In this document: piece after piece, positions 37,501-44,634 of the stretch
Layout: each line of letters opens with the position of its first letter
Numbering within the stretch: position 1 is the first letter of the stretch
DNA from: Pseudomarimonas arenosa
GTDB taxonomy: Bacteria > Pseudomonadota > Gammaproteobacteria > Xanthomonadales > Xanthomonadaceae
Assembly: GCF_014841215.1 (NCBI RefSeq)
Contig: NZ_JACYTR010000014.1
Location: forward strand, 1 to 64,000
Length of the DNA stretch: 64,000 nt
Direction: 5' to 3'
Position numbers and translations under genes: made by a program
Notes under the pieces: generated by a model
What the model was told of the DNA's origin: nothing
The model's database searches: none
The model's input: only the letters and a program-made list of their open reading frames with translations

Positions 37501-38471
37501 CACGCGATCGGCATTGGGCAGTCGACCTCGCCGCGATCGAGACGGCACCAGCGAGCACGCCGTCGCGCTTGCATCCGCTGATCTCGCACAATGCCTCGAC
37601 GCTGGAGCGGGTGCGCTTCGATGCCGCGCTCGCCGGGGATCAGTACTACGCCCTTGATCATCGGATCCAGGGCCAGGCGGTGTTCCCGGGCGCAGGCTTT
37701 ATCGAAATGGCCTGCATCGCAGCGACGGTCGCTGGTGAACGACGTGTACGCCGGCTCAAGGACATTTATTGGGTTCAGCCGCTAACGCTGACCGGTCCGC
37801 AGCCGGATCTCAGGATCGGACTAGGAAATGCGAGCGGCGAGAGCGTGGAATTCGTCGTCACCACCATCGACGACGAACACGAGACCGTCGTGCATTGCGA
37901 AGGCAAGGCATGCTTCGACGCTCGCGGTGGTTCGGCGTCGTCATCGCGGGTGTCGCTGCCGGAATGGCGTCAGCGCTGCGGCGAAAGCCATGACGGCGAA
38001 CGTTACTACCAGCGCTTCCGGCGCCTCGGCTTCGACTATGGCCCGACGTTCCAAGTGATCGACGAGGTGGCGATCGGCAACGGCTGTGCCTTGGCCAGGC
38101 TTGTGCTGGAGCCATCCCTGGCGAAGGAATTCGAGCAGTACGTGCTGCATCCCTGCCTGATCGACGGTGCATTGCAGACGGTCGTGGCCCTGCTGGCTGC
38201 CGACGAAGGTGGCGTGCCGCACTTGCCGTTTGCGATCGACGAGATCGAAATCCTCGGCACGCTGACGCCGCGTTGCCTCGTGCTGGCGGAGCGTTCCCAC
38301 GCCAGCGACGGCGCGAGCACCGGCGTGCTGATGTTCAACGTGCACGTCCTCAGTGAAAGCGGCGAAACGCTGGTGAAGATCAGCAACTTCTACCTGCGCG
38401 CCCTGCTGCCGCCTGCGTCGGGCATCGCAACCAAGGAACAAACCCGACGTTCAGTGGCGGTGAATGCATGA
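25584..38471 (+). CDS. Trans-AT PKS C: DH-KR-ACP-KS5-dDH-ACP-ACP-KS6-KR-ACP-KS7-DH
   Basis: A 4,295-residue PKS, the largest in the window. An N-terminal docking-like helix leads into an intact DH about 38-350 (His69, Asp255) and a KR about 365-775 (GGLGGLG, Tyr681) that complete the KS4 module of PKS B. ACP Ser857 lies in GINS rather than GxDS. KS5 about 969-1389 (Cys1129) is followed by a short DH-like remnant about 1592-1718 and tandem Trp-flagged ACPs (Ser1855, Ser1999) but no inline ECH, so the third beta-branch must use the free ECH2. KS6 about 2108-2531 (Cys2276), KR about 2733-3228 (Tyr3131, Asp at the LDD position), ACP Ser3282, KS7 about 3375-3809 (Cys3554) and an intact DH about 3996-4282 (His4026, Asp4194) follow. 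The stop overlaps the start of PKS D by four bases. Confidence 0.95.
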   Translation: MVDFVEYIVTELKSRRLGKASALELIRQFSGRRATPARLHPLLHLNVSTLTRQRYRTQLSGNEFFLRDHRVRMPTGATVAVLPGVAYLEMARAAVADAVPELATTSLIAFENVLWLSPFAVEGERAIFIELELIELDADEDVLAFSVFSETDTGQRIDHVSGRVRFHDPENYRFDDGDAAALDLAALRDAMRREHWDADAVYRRYAQIGIDYGPAHRGILALDSGDGQVLADLALPDALAGEDNAAYILHPSLIDSALQAAIGLGGRDAPPADPMLPFALESLRMLGDCAQQLHALVRRVDDSSDDATQITLDLDLCDANGTVCVQMRGFRARRFDAGSAAAQAPSTVETLVAVPQWSEPRPRRTASIGTPDFAQLRVLLCDDVGLDCAALSALRPGSVVESLSAADSAHPALRFEAIALQVFEHLQNALKQTDGEATLLQCVITDSAEGRLLTGLGGMLRTAALEHPALTTQLLVVQAQTTPEALAADLAEAATQPQRSPLLSCAAGLRTLDWTLLPQEPTVGDLGNSPYRENGVYLITGGLGGLGGLFARDILQHAQRAQVVLTGRSAPNADIAARLDAFGFGDRLQYRQLDLDDAAQCRRVIDAIGDLGALRGVLHCAGARSDELIVKKAVNDVAAVLAPKVRGSWHLDDASANADLDFFALFSSGVSVFGNVGQADYAAANGFLDAFAAFRQARVLQGQRSGKTLTIDWPLWDEGGMRPDAEGVRLLQAQTGMLPMRSASGIAVFRRMLASEYAQALTVEGEGGRLRRLFDAPAAVAPRRAPTRQATQALATREFDVTAGDASIDAVVGSGNGSSELTAQIRDFLRREFAPLLKLAPAQIDIHEALENYGINSILAMSLTAQLEKHLGPLSKTLFFEYQTVAALGEHLAQAYRAPLQTLLAPAVEQTSPASAIAPAAPAPRTVPAAARPEARPSLRGKGQGPKADGLLRRAPSPHMTSERALSEPIAIVGLSGRYPEAETLQDYWRNLRDGKDCVVEIPESRWRWQDYYSSDREQPGHYSKWGGFITGVDEFDAQFFNVSPREAPYIDPQERLFLQHAWMAMEDAGYSRKGLQMSHGDTLPGQVGVYAGVMYGEYNRSGSLASIANRVSYVLNLHGPSMTLDTMCSSSLTAIHLACQDLKLGRTDMALAGGVNLSIHPDKYSMLSAGQFISSDGHCQSFGEGGDGYIPGEGVGVVVLKRLSDARRDGDAIHAVIRGSALNHGGKTNGYTVPNPQAQAAVISAALKDAGVDARQISYIEAHGTGTKLGDPIEIAALSKAFREHTADAGFCLIGSAKSNIGHCESAAGIAGLTKLILQMRHRQIVPSLHSQRLNPNIDFASTPFEVNQSLREWDAPLVDGRRMPRIAGLSSFGAGGANAHFVIEEPAENAQPIVQPIVQTGMPVIVPLSARSSEQLLQAARNLLAFLQDAVEAGQRIDLAALAYTLQVGREPMEERLAFVVDSVDRLQQLLRTCVDAGAAAAAVDGAYRGNLKAHREMLGLFAADPDYEEALGKWIAQRKLAKLAELWAKGFDLDWRKFHGQQTPSRMHLPTYPFARDKYWIDPIKGMFSHITATGAASGTESRATAGNALHPLLHENTSDLEQLRYTSLFQPDAPFVVSDSAGAQLPSSVLLDMARAAIACARRASPATAVVDLSDVCFASSFMVDGATPLHIALTPSGDDDSIEFDIFSGEGEHEYVHAQGRGRLLPTQAGAMSPAQIVDTALAAFVATPVLEKPTAIALPAPAAVPANFGCLLPKPNASRLPMLNATTLAATMPTAMATTAAVPVVPTGNAAASNEVLRGVISPSAAAPRIAPPAQDVRGFLKRTLAQALYLDEATIDEDRPFVDLGLDSIVGVEWVKNINKGLGLEIGATRVYDYSNLAALAAFVESQLVESQLSAVPAQTVTAERAVARSASVQASPAAAAPEPVKPAVAEPAVAVVQLAPTAQPAPVAPAVVGVDFDALKRSLRLSLAQALYLDEAAIDDERSFVDLGLDSIVGVEWVKAINKTYGLEVSATRVYDYSNIQALARFLQGELASRPQPAVPAPALEAPARPESASVSAPAAQREMPVTAATRVSAGDGIVLQRRSRAPQARPAVAEPRNDEKIAIVGMSGRYPGANNLDQLWRNLAEGRNSIREIPPERWDVDAYYDPTPGTPGKVYCKWLGMLDGAEHFDPMFFQISPSEAEVMDPQHRLFMQEGYRAFQDAGYAGAALSERKCGVYMGIMSSEYSFLLAKGNPQNIETTSNSFAIGAARIAYHLNLKGPAIPVDTACSSSLVAIHLACQALLNHEIDMGLAGGVSLYLIPESYQGMCRAGMLAHDGQCKTFDNSADGFVPGEGVGTVVLKRMSDAERDGDSIHGVIIGSGINQDGKTNGITAPSVNSQIELLRDTYRRYAIDASSIDYVETHGTGTKLGDPIELEALSTVFKEHGAGKNACALGAVKTNLGHTSGAAGVAGVHKVLLSLRHKALAPNVNLRHENAMFDFAASPFYLSRTHHDWRPLAGRKRRAAVSAFGFSGTNAHVVIEEYLPALRSAGAAAPIDASPCIVPLSARSAAQLMVMAQDLLAFLDERTEIALRDLAYTLQIGRDAMRERCAFVVDSVDELRMQLREFLSTSGGASHRGTLSRSQDAVIPTEEAADLLRRNGPRRSAELAALWAQGATIEWPSLYPDHLPQRLHGLPGYPFAKERYWPRPVASLAPIPGQAGDRAPAATPAVPAPLPALGKEEKRSTCYAPVWRDAALPAPLAAFGPDDVLLIIDTDDQLFEQIQARLHIASPLKTILLVRLGDAFRQDAADHYCVDATQPQQFESLLDTLRHQGRTPTRVIHNANAARLSPQRTTDEAIERALHAGIDALFGLCRALAGAGAQQAPCAFVSFFHASAEANTAPCEALAAFYRSLALENNRYHGRVLSIEHDDIDPATSVIDTVTALIDELQAAPQRETEVRYRTQGSAAGQRSVRALALQSPEHATAGPMPLKHGGTYLITGGLGGLGRLFARHLAEHYRARLAISGRSTLDARGEQALEQLRALGAEAVYLQADITDAEQTRTLIADIKARFGALNGVLHSAGVNDDALLIRKDHAQFRRVLAPKVQGTLQLDRFTAEEPLDLFVLFSSGAGSFGNVGQTDYAYANAFMDAFADHREVARARGTRYGKTLSIGWPYWLAGGMQLSAAGLRRTEEKTGLCALPTEIGFDYWNMLLRSGLSRALSLYGYPSKIAAYCDPSRAVMSNEPAGAAAIDREVLLTQTRAYLCGLVHAETRIPLDRIEIEERFEAFGFDSIMIGRFHAAMEQDLGDLPKTLMYEYETVDELAAYLVDQATAALTVKFAGEGVTPGVVSAAENTTNATPSTAPSSDRQTQPPVAAPALNAHTHAEPIAIIGVHASFPQADDMEALWAHLRAGTDLIEEVPANRWDAASFYHPDPAQSEHGKIYCKRGGFLQDFDKFDAGFFNIADAEADILDPQERRFLQSAWSAIEDAGYTRERLKQRYPKGKSADVGVYVGVTTNSYQMLAPEAWQQGRMVTPSAMPWSIANRVSYTLDLQGPSIPVDTACSSSLVAVHLACESLRRGECQLALAGGVNLYLHPAKYHSFCHRRMLALGDACRSYGAGDDGFIPGEGVGTLVLKPLRLAERDGDRIYGVIRGSAYDHSGRSSGYATPNPNAQAQVIAQALAQAGVPARSIGFIEGHGTGTRMGDSLEVAAITQAFAQQTADTGFCALASLKANIGHAESATSIAGIAKILMQFKHRQIAPSIHAEVVNPDIDFARSPCVLQTGLSAWDAPAGAPRRALINAFGAGGVNACAVLEEYVAPESVTSADASTAVSGSSLFVLSAMTIERLREYAGRYVDFLALNPGCDLAALCRTGQIGREAMPQRLALIVGSVQELRQTLQRWLDADIGLSRTARLWQGGGEAVGRTAREQREKMQALCAAADLAGLAEFWTQGGKVDWQLLQDSVGATLWPAAGAPVYPFARDRHWAVDLAAIETAPASTPSRLHPLISHNASTLERVRFDAALAGDQYYALDHRIQGQAVFPGAGFIEMACIAATVAGERRVRRLKDIYWVQPLTLTGPQPDLRIGLGNASGESVEFVVTTIDDEHETVVHCEGKACFDARGGSASSSRVSLPEWRQRCGESHDGERYYQRFRRLGFDYGPTFQVIDEVAIGNGCALARLVLEPSLAKEFEQYVLHPCLIDGALQTVVALLAADEGGVPHLPFAIDEIEILGTLTPRCLVLAERSHASDGASTGVLMFNVHVLSESGETLVKISNFYLRALLPPASGIATKEQTRRSVAVNA
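28851..29631 (+). repeat. KS5 segment nearly identical to KS3 (copy 2)
   Basis: Partner of 18300-19080 at a constant offset of 10,551 bases with no indels. Outside this block KS3 and KS5 diverge more clearly, so the block edges probably mark a conversion tract. Confidence 0.85.
31254..31283 (+). repeat. 15-bp perfect tandem duplication
   Basis: gtcgaaagccagttg occurs twice back to back, giving VESQLVESQL at the end of the first flagged ACP of PKS C. It keeps the reading frame and lengthens the linker. Confidence 0.85.
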
Positions 38472-41400
38472 AGACCTCGGCATCGATGATCGCGAACAAC
38501 CACTACCCGGTCGGCGAATTCAGCTCCGTGTTCGATGGCAGCGAGCCGTTTCTCGCCGACCACATCATCCAGGGGCAGAAGATCCTGCCGGGCATGGCCT
38601 ACCTTGAGATCGCCCGCGCCGCGGTGGCGGCATCGGCGCCTCCGGGGAACGACGCCATGCTCGTGCTGAGCGACAGCGTGTTCGTCAATGCATTGACGGT
38701 CAAGGGCAAGCGAACGGTCACGGTGCGGGTGTATCCGGGCGCTGCAGCTCAGTTCGGCGTCGAAGTGAGCACCGAGCAGGGTGTGCATTTCCAGACCCGT
38801 GTGTCGTTGCAGAAGACATCTGAGTGCCTGACCAACAAGGGCTATGCGCCCGTGCTGGATATCGCGCGGCTGAGCGCTGCGATCACCCGTCCCGGTCCAA
38901 GCAAATCGGCGTTCTACCAGACCTTCAGGAATCGCGGCGTTCAGCTGGGTCCGTCGCATCGTGGTGTTGAGGAGATCTTCCTCGGCGACCCAGGCGAGGG
39001 TCTGGCCACGATCCGCCTGCCGGGCGCGTCTGCGCGCGGCATGGTGATGGATGCCGGTGCGCTCGACAGCATCATCCAGAGCGGTCTCGCGCTGGTCGAT
39101 AATCCGGAGGCCGACGTCGTACCGTTCGCGGTGCTGAACACCTTGGTGGTCGGCGCACTGACCGACAGCATGATCGTTCATATCCGTCAGCGCGCCGACG
39201 GCATGCACTATGTCGCCGCCGATGAGCAGGGCAATGTGCGGGTAATCATCGAAGGGTTCCAGACCCGCGAGATTGATCTGAACGCCAAGCAGGATCGCTT
39301 GAGCTTCTATCGGCCGGTCTGGAAAAACGCAGCGCCGCCAAATGTCGATGACATCGCAGTGCAGGTGGTGGAGGCGAGCGACGACTACGTCGCGACGACC
39401 AAGGCGCTACTGGCGGCGGCCCAGTCCCTGGCATCGGACAAGCAGACCCGCTCGGCCCTTGAACTGCACGTTAAAGAGCACAATCAGGCCGCACGCGGGC
39501 TGTGGGCGGCGTTGAAGACGGTGTCGATCGAGCATTCGCAGATCGATGTCCGCTTCAAGTCGGGGGGCGCCTATATGGCGCTGACCCACCAGGATGCCGA
39601 CGCTGACATCGGCAACGAGTTCGAATGGCACAACGGCAGCACCGCGTTGATCAGCGGCGGACTCGGTGCGCTGGGCTTGCTGGTCGCACAGGACATCGCC
39701 GAACGCACGACCGGCAGCACCCTGATTCTGCTGAGTCGGCGCGCGCCGAATGAGGCGGAGACTGTGCGCATCGAAGCACTGCGGGCAGCGGGTGCGAACG
39801 TGGTTCATCGCCGCTGCGACATCACCCGGCTCGATGAGGTCGAGAAGATCGTCGCCGAGCATTGCGGAATCAATCTCGTGGTGCACGCTGCGGGGCTGCT
39901 CGACGACGCCTTGCTGATCCACAAGACCGCCGATGCCATCGACAGGGTACTCGCGCCGAAGCTGCAGGGCATCGAGAACCTCGATCGCGCCACCGCCGGT
40001 TGCCCGCTTGAACTGTTCGTTGCGTTCTCGTCGGTCGCTGGCGCGCTCGGCAACGCCGGGCAGTTCGACTATGCAGCCGCGAATGGCTACATGGACGCCT
40101 ACATCGAAGCGCGCTCGGCGCGCGTGCGTGCACAGCAGGCGCAGGGCCTTTCGCTCGGCATCAACTGGCCGTTGTGGGAAGAAGGGACGATGCAGATCGA
40201 CGACGCCAGTCGCCAGACGCTCGCCCGCACCTATGCGATCAAGCCCTTACCGAGTGCAGAAGGCCTGAAGGCGTTGCGTCTGGCCCTTGCCTCGCCGCAC
40301 GCCAATCTGCTGCCGCTTTACGGTCAGAAGCATGCCCATGCAGCCCTGTTCGCGCCGCCGAAGATCGCCGCGGCGGATCTGCGGCCGCAGCACTCCTCGG
40401 CCGAACTCGACAAGCTGCAGCGCGAGATCCTGCAGGAGATGCGCCTGCAGGCGGCGCAGCATCTGAAGATGAAGCCGAATCAGATCAACGAGAGCGAAGA
40501 CTGGACCAACTTCGGTTTCGATTCGATTCTCATCTCAAGCTTCGTCTCGCATCTGAACAACGTCTACGACCTGAATCTGATGCCGACGGCGATGTTCGAG
40601 GCGTCGAACCTGCTGCGCTTCAGTCAGTTCCTGGCCGAGAACCACGCGACGCAAATGAGCAGGAAGTTGGGAGGGGCCAAGGCCGCCGCCCCGGCAGCGA
40701 AGGTGCCGGCGAATGTCCCGCCACCGGCCGTGTCGGCGGTTGCGGATGGCACCGCGGTGTCGCAGTTCGCCCGCCGATTCCGCGAAGCCTACCGCAACCA
40801 GAGCAGCTATCGCGATGAAGACATTGCCGTAGTCGGCATGAGCTGCCGCATCGCCGGTGCGAACAACCCCGATGAATTCTGGCGGATGCTCGATGAGGGG
40901 CGCGACATGATCAGCGAGATCCCGCAGGAGCGCTGGGACTGGCGCGACTATCCGGGTGTCAGCCGCTGGGGTTCGTTCGTTCCCGGCATCAAGGAGTTCG
41001 ATCCGCTGTTCTTCGGTATTTCGCCGGCGGAAGCAAGCTACATGAGCCCAGAGCAGCGGCTGATGATGCAATCGGTCTGGGAATGCATCGAGGATGCCGG
41101 CTACGGCGGCGACACGCTGAAGGGCAGCAACACCGGCATCTACGTCGGCGCCGGCCCGAGCAGCTACACCACCATGATGAGCCACCTGCCGGTCGAAGCC
41201 TATTCGGTGACTGGCACCTTGTCCTCGGTGGGGCCGAACCGAATCAGCTACTACATGGATTGGCACGGCCCCAGCAATCCCATCGACACCGCCTGCAGCA
41301 GTTCGCTGGTGGCGGCACACCGCGCCATCGAGGCGATCCGCGCAGGCCACTGCGATGTGGCCCTGGTCGGTGGCGTGAACGCCTTGCTCTCGCCCGATGT

Positions 41401-42538
41401 GTACATCAGCTTCGCCAAATCGGGCATGTTGTGCGAAGACGGTCGCTGCAAGACGTTCTCCGACCAAGCGAATGGTTATGTGCGGGGCGAAGGCGTCGGT
41501 ACGCTGATGCTCAAGTCGCTCAGGGCCGCCCAGCGCGATGGCGACGACATCTACGCCGTCATCAAGGGTGCGGCCGAGAATCACGGCGGACGAACGACCT
41601 CGCTGACCGCGCCGAATCCCAACGCCCAGGCCGCGGTGATCCTGCGTGCCATCGAGGACGCCGGGATCGACTTCCAGCGTGTCGGTTACATCGAGTGCCA
41701 CGGCACCGGCACCGAGCTCGGCGATCCGGTCGAGATCAGCGGATTGAAGGCCGTTGCCAGGGAACTGCTCGACGCCGATGCCACCGCGGAAAAGCAGATC
41801 GCCGCGCCCTGTTACCTCGGCAGCATCAAATCCAACATCGGACACCTTGAGTACGGCGCGGGCGTCGTCGGCATGATCAAACTTATCCTGCAGATCCGCC
41901 ACAAGAAGATCGCGAAGAGCCTGCACTGCGACACGATCAGTCCGTTGATCGACCTCAAACGCACGCCGTACCGCATCGCGCAGCAGGCGGTCGACTGGGA
42001 GGTTCCGTCCGGACAGACACGGATTGGCGGGGTCAGCAGCTTCGGCTTCGGTGGCGTGAACGCGCACGTGGTGATTGAGGAATATGTCGATCCCGGCTCA
42101 GGCTCCAGCGCGGAGAGCACCGACAACGAGCAACTGCTGGTGTTCTCGGCGCGCAGCGCGGAGACCCTGCACGCGACCCTGCGCGCCTATCCCGAATTCC
42201 TCGCCAGGACCGACCGCAGTGCGGACACGCTGCAGCGCATTGCCCACACCCTGCAGACCGGCAGGGCCAGCATGCAAGAGCGGGTGGCCTTTGTAGTCCG
42301 TTCGATCGACGAGTTCGATGAGCTGCTGAAGGGCTTCCTGGAGGAGAAGGACGATTTCTACCACCGCAAGGTTTACCGCGGGTCCAGCAAGACCGGCAGC
42401 GGCGACAAGCTTGATATCGGCGACACCCAGGCAGGGCAGGAGTTCCTGCGCCGACTGGTCGAGACCGGCGAGATCGGCAAGATCGCGGAACTCTGGGTTA
42501 ACGGTGCGAAGTTGGATTGGCAGATCCTGCGCCGGTAG
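38468..42538 (+). CDS. Trans-AT PKS D: DH-KR-ACP-KS8
   Basis: A 1,356-residue PKS starting within the stop of PKS C. It opens directly with a second DH (about 1-270; DHIIQGQKILPG, His32; Asp200), so the KS7 module carries two DH-like domains on two proteins. The second DH has LGPSHRG where YGP is usual and lacks the HP before its Asp; it may be a modified DH, an isomerase or a pyran synthase. Then a KR about 275-640 (ISGGLGALG, LLDD, Tyr535), ACP Ser686 and KS8 about 784-1206 (Cys943, ECHGTGT, NIGHLEYGAG). The protein ends soon after KS8 without an ACP. The first domain of PKS E is an ACP, so the KS8 module is split between D and E although nine trans-acting genes lie between them. Confidence 0.95.
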   Translation: MKTSASMIANNHYPVGEFSSVFDGSEPFLADHIIQGQKILPGMAYLEIARAAVAASAPPGNDAMLVLSDSVFVNALTVKGKRTVTVRVYPGAAAQFGVEVSTEQGVHFQTRVSLQKTSECLTNKGYAPVLDIARLSAAITRPGPSKSAFYQTFRNRGVQLGPSHRGVEEIFLGDPGEGLATIRLPGASARGMVMDAGALDSIIQSGLALVDNPEADVVPFAVLNTLVVGALTDSMIVHIRQRADGMHYVAADEQGNVRVIIEGFQTREIDLNAKQDRLSFYRPVWKNAAPPNVDDIAVQVVEASDDYVATTKALLAAAQSLASDKQTRSALELHVKEHNQAARGLWAALKTVSIEHSQIDVRFKSGGAYMALTHQDADADIGNEFEWHNGSTALISGGLGALGLLVAQDIAERTTGSTLILLSRRAPNEAETVRIEALRAAGANVVHRRCDITRLDEVEKIVAEHCGINLVVHAAGLLDDALLIHKTADAIDRVLAPKLQGIENLDRATAGCPLELFVAFSSVAGALGNAGQFDYAAANGYMDAYIEARSARVRAQQAQGLSLGINWPLWEEGTMQIDDASRQTLARTYAIKPLPSAEGLKALRLALASPHANLLPLYGQKHAHAALFAPPKIAAADLRPQHSSAELDKLQREILQEMRLQAAQHLKMKPNQINESEDWTNFGFDSILISSFVSHLNNVYDLNLMPTAMFEASNLLRFSQFLAENHATQMSRKLGGAKAAAPAAKVPANVPPPAVSAVADGTAVSQFARRFREAYRNQSSYRDEDIAVVGMSCRIAGANNPDEFWRMLDEGRDMISEIPQERWDWRDYPGVSRWGSFVPGIKEFDPLFFGISPAEASYMSPEQRLMMQSVWECIEDAGYGGDTLKGSNTGIYVGAGPSSYTTMMSHLPVEAYSVTGTLSSVGPNRISYYMDWHGPSNPIDTACSSSLVAAHRAIEAIRAGHCDVALVGGVNALLSPDVYISFAKSGMLCEDGRCKTFSDQANGYVRGEGVGTLMLKSLRAAQRDGDDIYAVIKGAAENHGGRTTSLTAPNPNAQAAVILRAIEDAGIDFQRVGYIECHGTGTELGDPVEISGLKAVARELLDADATAEKQIAAPCYLGSIKSNIGHLEYGAGVVGMIKLILQIRHKKIAKSLHCDTISPLIDLKRTPYRIAQQAVDWEVPSGQTRIGGVSSFGFGGVNAHVVIEEYVDPGSGSSAESTDNEQLLVFSARSAETLHATLRAYPEFLARTDRSADTLQRIAHTLQTGRASMQERVAFVVRSIDEFDELLKGFLEEKDDFYHRKVYRGSSKTGSGDKLDIGDTQAGQEFLRRLVETGEIGKIAELWVNGAKLDWQILRR

Positions 42539-42580
42539 CGCGCGGAAATTCAGGACTTTGGTTTCTTGGAGAGGGACAGC

Positions 42581-43840
42581 ATGAGAGCAGTTGGCATCGA
42601 AGCAATGAACGTGTTCGCTGGCACCGCATTCCTGGACGTCAGGAAGCTGGCCGAGCATCGCGGGCTCGACACCACCCGGTTTGAGAACCTGCTGATGAAG
42701 GAGAAGACCGTCGCGCTACCGTACGAAGACCCGATCACGTTTGCGGTCAACGCCGCGAAGCCCATCGTCGACGCGTTGAGCGCCGAGGAGCGGGACCGCA
42801 TCGAGATGGTGATCACCTGTACCGAATCGGCCTTCGATTTCGGCAAGTCGATGAGCACGTACTGCCACTCGCTGCTCGGGCTGAACCGCAACTGCCGCCT
42901 GTTCGAGATCAAGAACGCCTGCTACTCCGGTGCAGCCGGTATCCAGATGGCGGTGAATTTCGTGCTGTCGCAGGCATCGCCGGGCGCGAAGGCGCTGGTG
43001 CTCGCCACCGATATCTCGCGCTTCATGGTCGAGGAGGGCGGCGACGCGCTGACCGCCGACTGGTCGTTCGCCGAACCCAGCAATGGCTCCGGCGCGGTTG
43101 CGATGCTGATCAGCGACCAGCCGCACATTTTTCAGGTCGACGTCGGAGCCAATGGTTATTACGGCTACGAAGTCATGGACACCTGCCGGCCCACGGTCGA
43201 CGGCGACGCCGGCGATTCGGATCTGTCGCTACTTTCTTATCTCGACTGCTGCGAAAACGCCTTCCTGGAATACAAGAAGCGCGTGCCGGAGGCGGAATTC
43301 TCCGCCAGCTTCACCTACCTGGCCTATCACTGCCCGTTCGGCGGCATGATCAAGGGCGCGCATCGCAACATGATGCGCAAGATGGCGCAGGCCAAGCCGC
43401 AAGAGATCGAAGAGGATTTCCAGCGCCGCGTCACCCCCGGCATGATCCACTGCCAGCGGGTCGCCAACATCATGGGCGCGACCACCGCACTGGCGATCGC
43501 CAGCACCATCGACCACGGTGACTTCGAAACCCCGAAGCGCATCGGCGCGTTTTCGTACGGCTCGGGCTGCTGCTCGGAATTCTTCAGCGGCGTGGTGCGC
43601 AAGGAAGGCCAGCAGCGCCTGCGTGCAATGGGCATCGAATCGCATCTCGATAAGCGCATCGAGCTGACGATGGAGGAGTACGACCGGCTCCTGGTCGGCA
43701 GCAATGCGGTCAAGTTCGGCACCCGCAACGTCGTGCTCGACGACACCTTCATTCCCCGCGCCCGCAGCGCGATGGACAAGCCGGTGCTGTTCCTGAAGGA
43801 GATCAAGGAATTCCACCGCGATTACGAGTGGGTTGGCTGA
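42581..43840 (+). CDS. HMG-CoA synthase-like enzyme (HMGS) for beta-branching
   Basis: A 419-residue protein that condenses an acetyl-derived unit from a carrier protein with the beta-keto group of the ACP-bound chain, starting beta-branch formation. Expected catalytic residues are visible: Glu82 in CTESAFD, Cys114 in NACYSGAAG and His250 in YHCPFGG. I chose the ATG at 42581, preceded by GGAGAGG at a good distance; an upstream TTG at 42566 overlaps that ribosome site. First gene of the beta-branching cassette (PksG/MupH/LnmM family). Its targets here should be the three Trp-flagged ACP pairs. Confidence 0.95.
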   Translation: MRAVGIEAMNVFAGTAFLDVRKLAEHRGLDTTRFENLLMKEKTVALPYEDPITFAVNAAKPIVDALSAEERDRIEMVITCTESAFDFGKSMSTYCHSLLGLNRNCRLFEIKNACYSGAAGIQMAVNFVLSQASPGAKALVLATDISRFMVEEGGDALTADWSFAEPSNGSGAVAMLISDQPHIFQVDVGANGYYGYEVMDTCRPTVDGDAGDSDLSLLSYLDCCENAFLEYKKRVPEAEFSASFTYLAYHCPFGGMIKGAHRNMMRKMAQAKPQEIEEDFQRRVTPGMIHCQRVANIMGATTALAIASTIDHGDFETPKRIGAFSYGSGCCSEFFSGVVRKEGQQRLRAMGIESHLDKRIELTMEEYDRLLVGSNAVKFGTRNVVLDDTFIPRARSAMDKPVLFLKEIKEFHRDYEWVG

Positions 43841-44634
43841 TGGACGGTAGCTCGATCAACAGCGCCGAATTCAGCGCGCTGCGCATGCGTTTCGACGACG
43901 ACATCGCGTACCTGCAGATCCACCGGCCGGACGCGAACAACGCGATCAATGATCGTCTGATTGCCGAATTCGCGTCGGCCCTGGACACCTGCGAGGCGCG
44001 GGCGAAGATTGTCGTGGTCGAAGGCCTGCCCGAGGTGTTCTGCTTCGGGGCGGACTTCGCTGAATTGCAGCAGAGCTTCGATGCCGGCGGCCTGCCGCAA
44101 CAGAACCCAACGCCGCTGTATGAAGCCTGGCGGCGTCTCGCGAGCGGGCCGTATGTGTCGATCGCGCATGTGCGCGGCAAGGCGAATGCTGGAGGGATTG
44201 GCTTTGTCGCCGCCTGCGACATCGTGCTTGCCGATTCCGCGGCGATGTTCAGCCTCTCCGAGCTGCTGTTCGGGCTGATGCCAGCCTGCGTGCTGCCGTT
44301 CCTGGTGCGTCGGATCGGTTTTGCCAAGGCCAACGCCATGACCCTGTTGACCCAGCCGGTTGGAGTGCAAGTCGCACGCGAGTGGGGCTTGGTCGATGCC
44401 TACGAGGACAACAGCGAAAACCTGTTGCGCAAGCACCTGTTAAGACTGCGCCGACTCAACAAGACCAGCGTTGCGCGCTACAAGCGCTACATGGGCGCGA
44501 TCGAGACTTCGATCGTGGCGGCCGAGCCGCTGGCGCTGGCCGCCAATCGCGAGGTGTTCTCCGATGTTGAGAACCTGCAGCGGATCTCGCGCTACGTGAA
44601 GACCGGCCAGTTTCCGTGGGAGGGCGCGGCGTGA
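43840..44634 (+). CDS. Enoyl-CoA hydratase-like dehydratase ECH1
   Basis: A 264-residue crotonase-fold protein of the PksH/MupJ type, which dehydrates the HMG-like intermediate made by HMGS. FCFGADFAEL and AGGIGFVAACDIVLAD carry the oxyanion-hole motifs. The ATG at 43840 overlaps the HMGS stop by one base (TGATG), so translation is coupled; a GTG at 43828 would overlap more. Its position between HMGS and ECH2 is the classic cassette order. It has no inline counterpart in the PKS proteins that I could recognise with confidence. Confidence 0.93.
   Translation: MDGSSINSAEFSALRMRFDDDIAYLQIHRPDANNAINDRLIAEFASALDTCEARAKIVVVEGLPEVFCFGADFAELQQSFDAGGLPQQNPTPLYEAWRRLASGPYVSIAHVRGKANAGGIGFVAACDIVLADSAAMFSLSELLFGLMPACVLPFLVRRIGFAKANAMTLLTQPVGVQVAREWGLVDAYEDNSENLLRKHLLRLRRLNKTSVARYKRYMGAIETSIVAAEPLALAANREVFSDVENLQRISRYVKTGQFPWEGAA

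Noticed and set aside
40535-42067. 510-residue reverse-strand open frame
   Set aside because: Antisense shadow of KS8 in PKS D.
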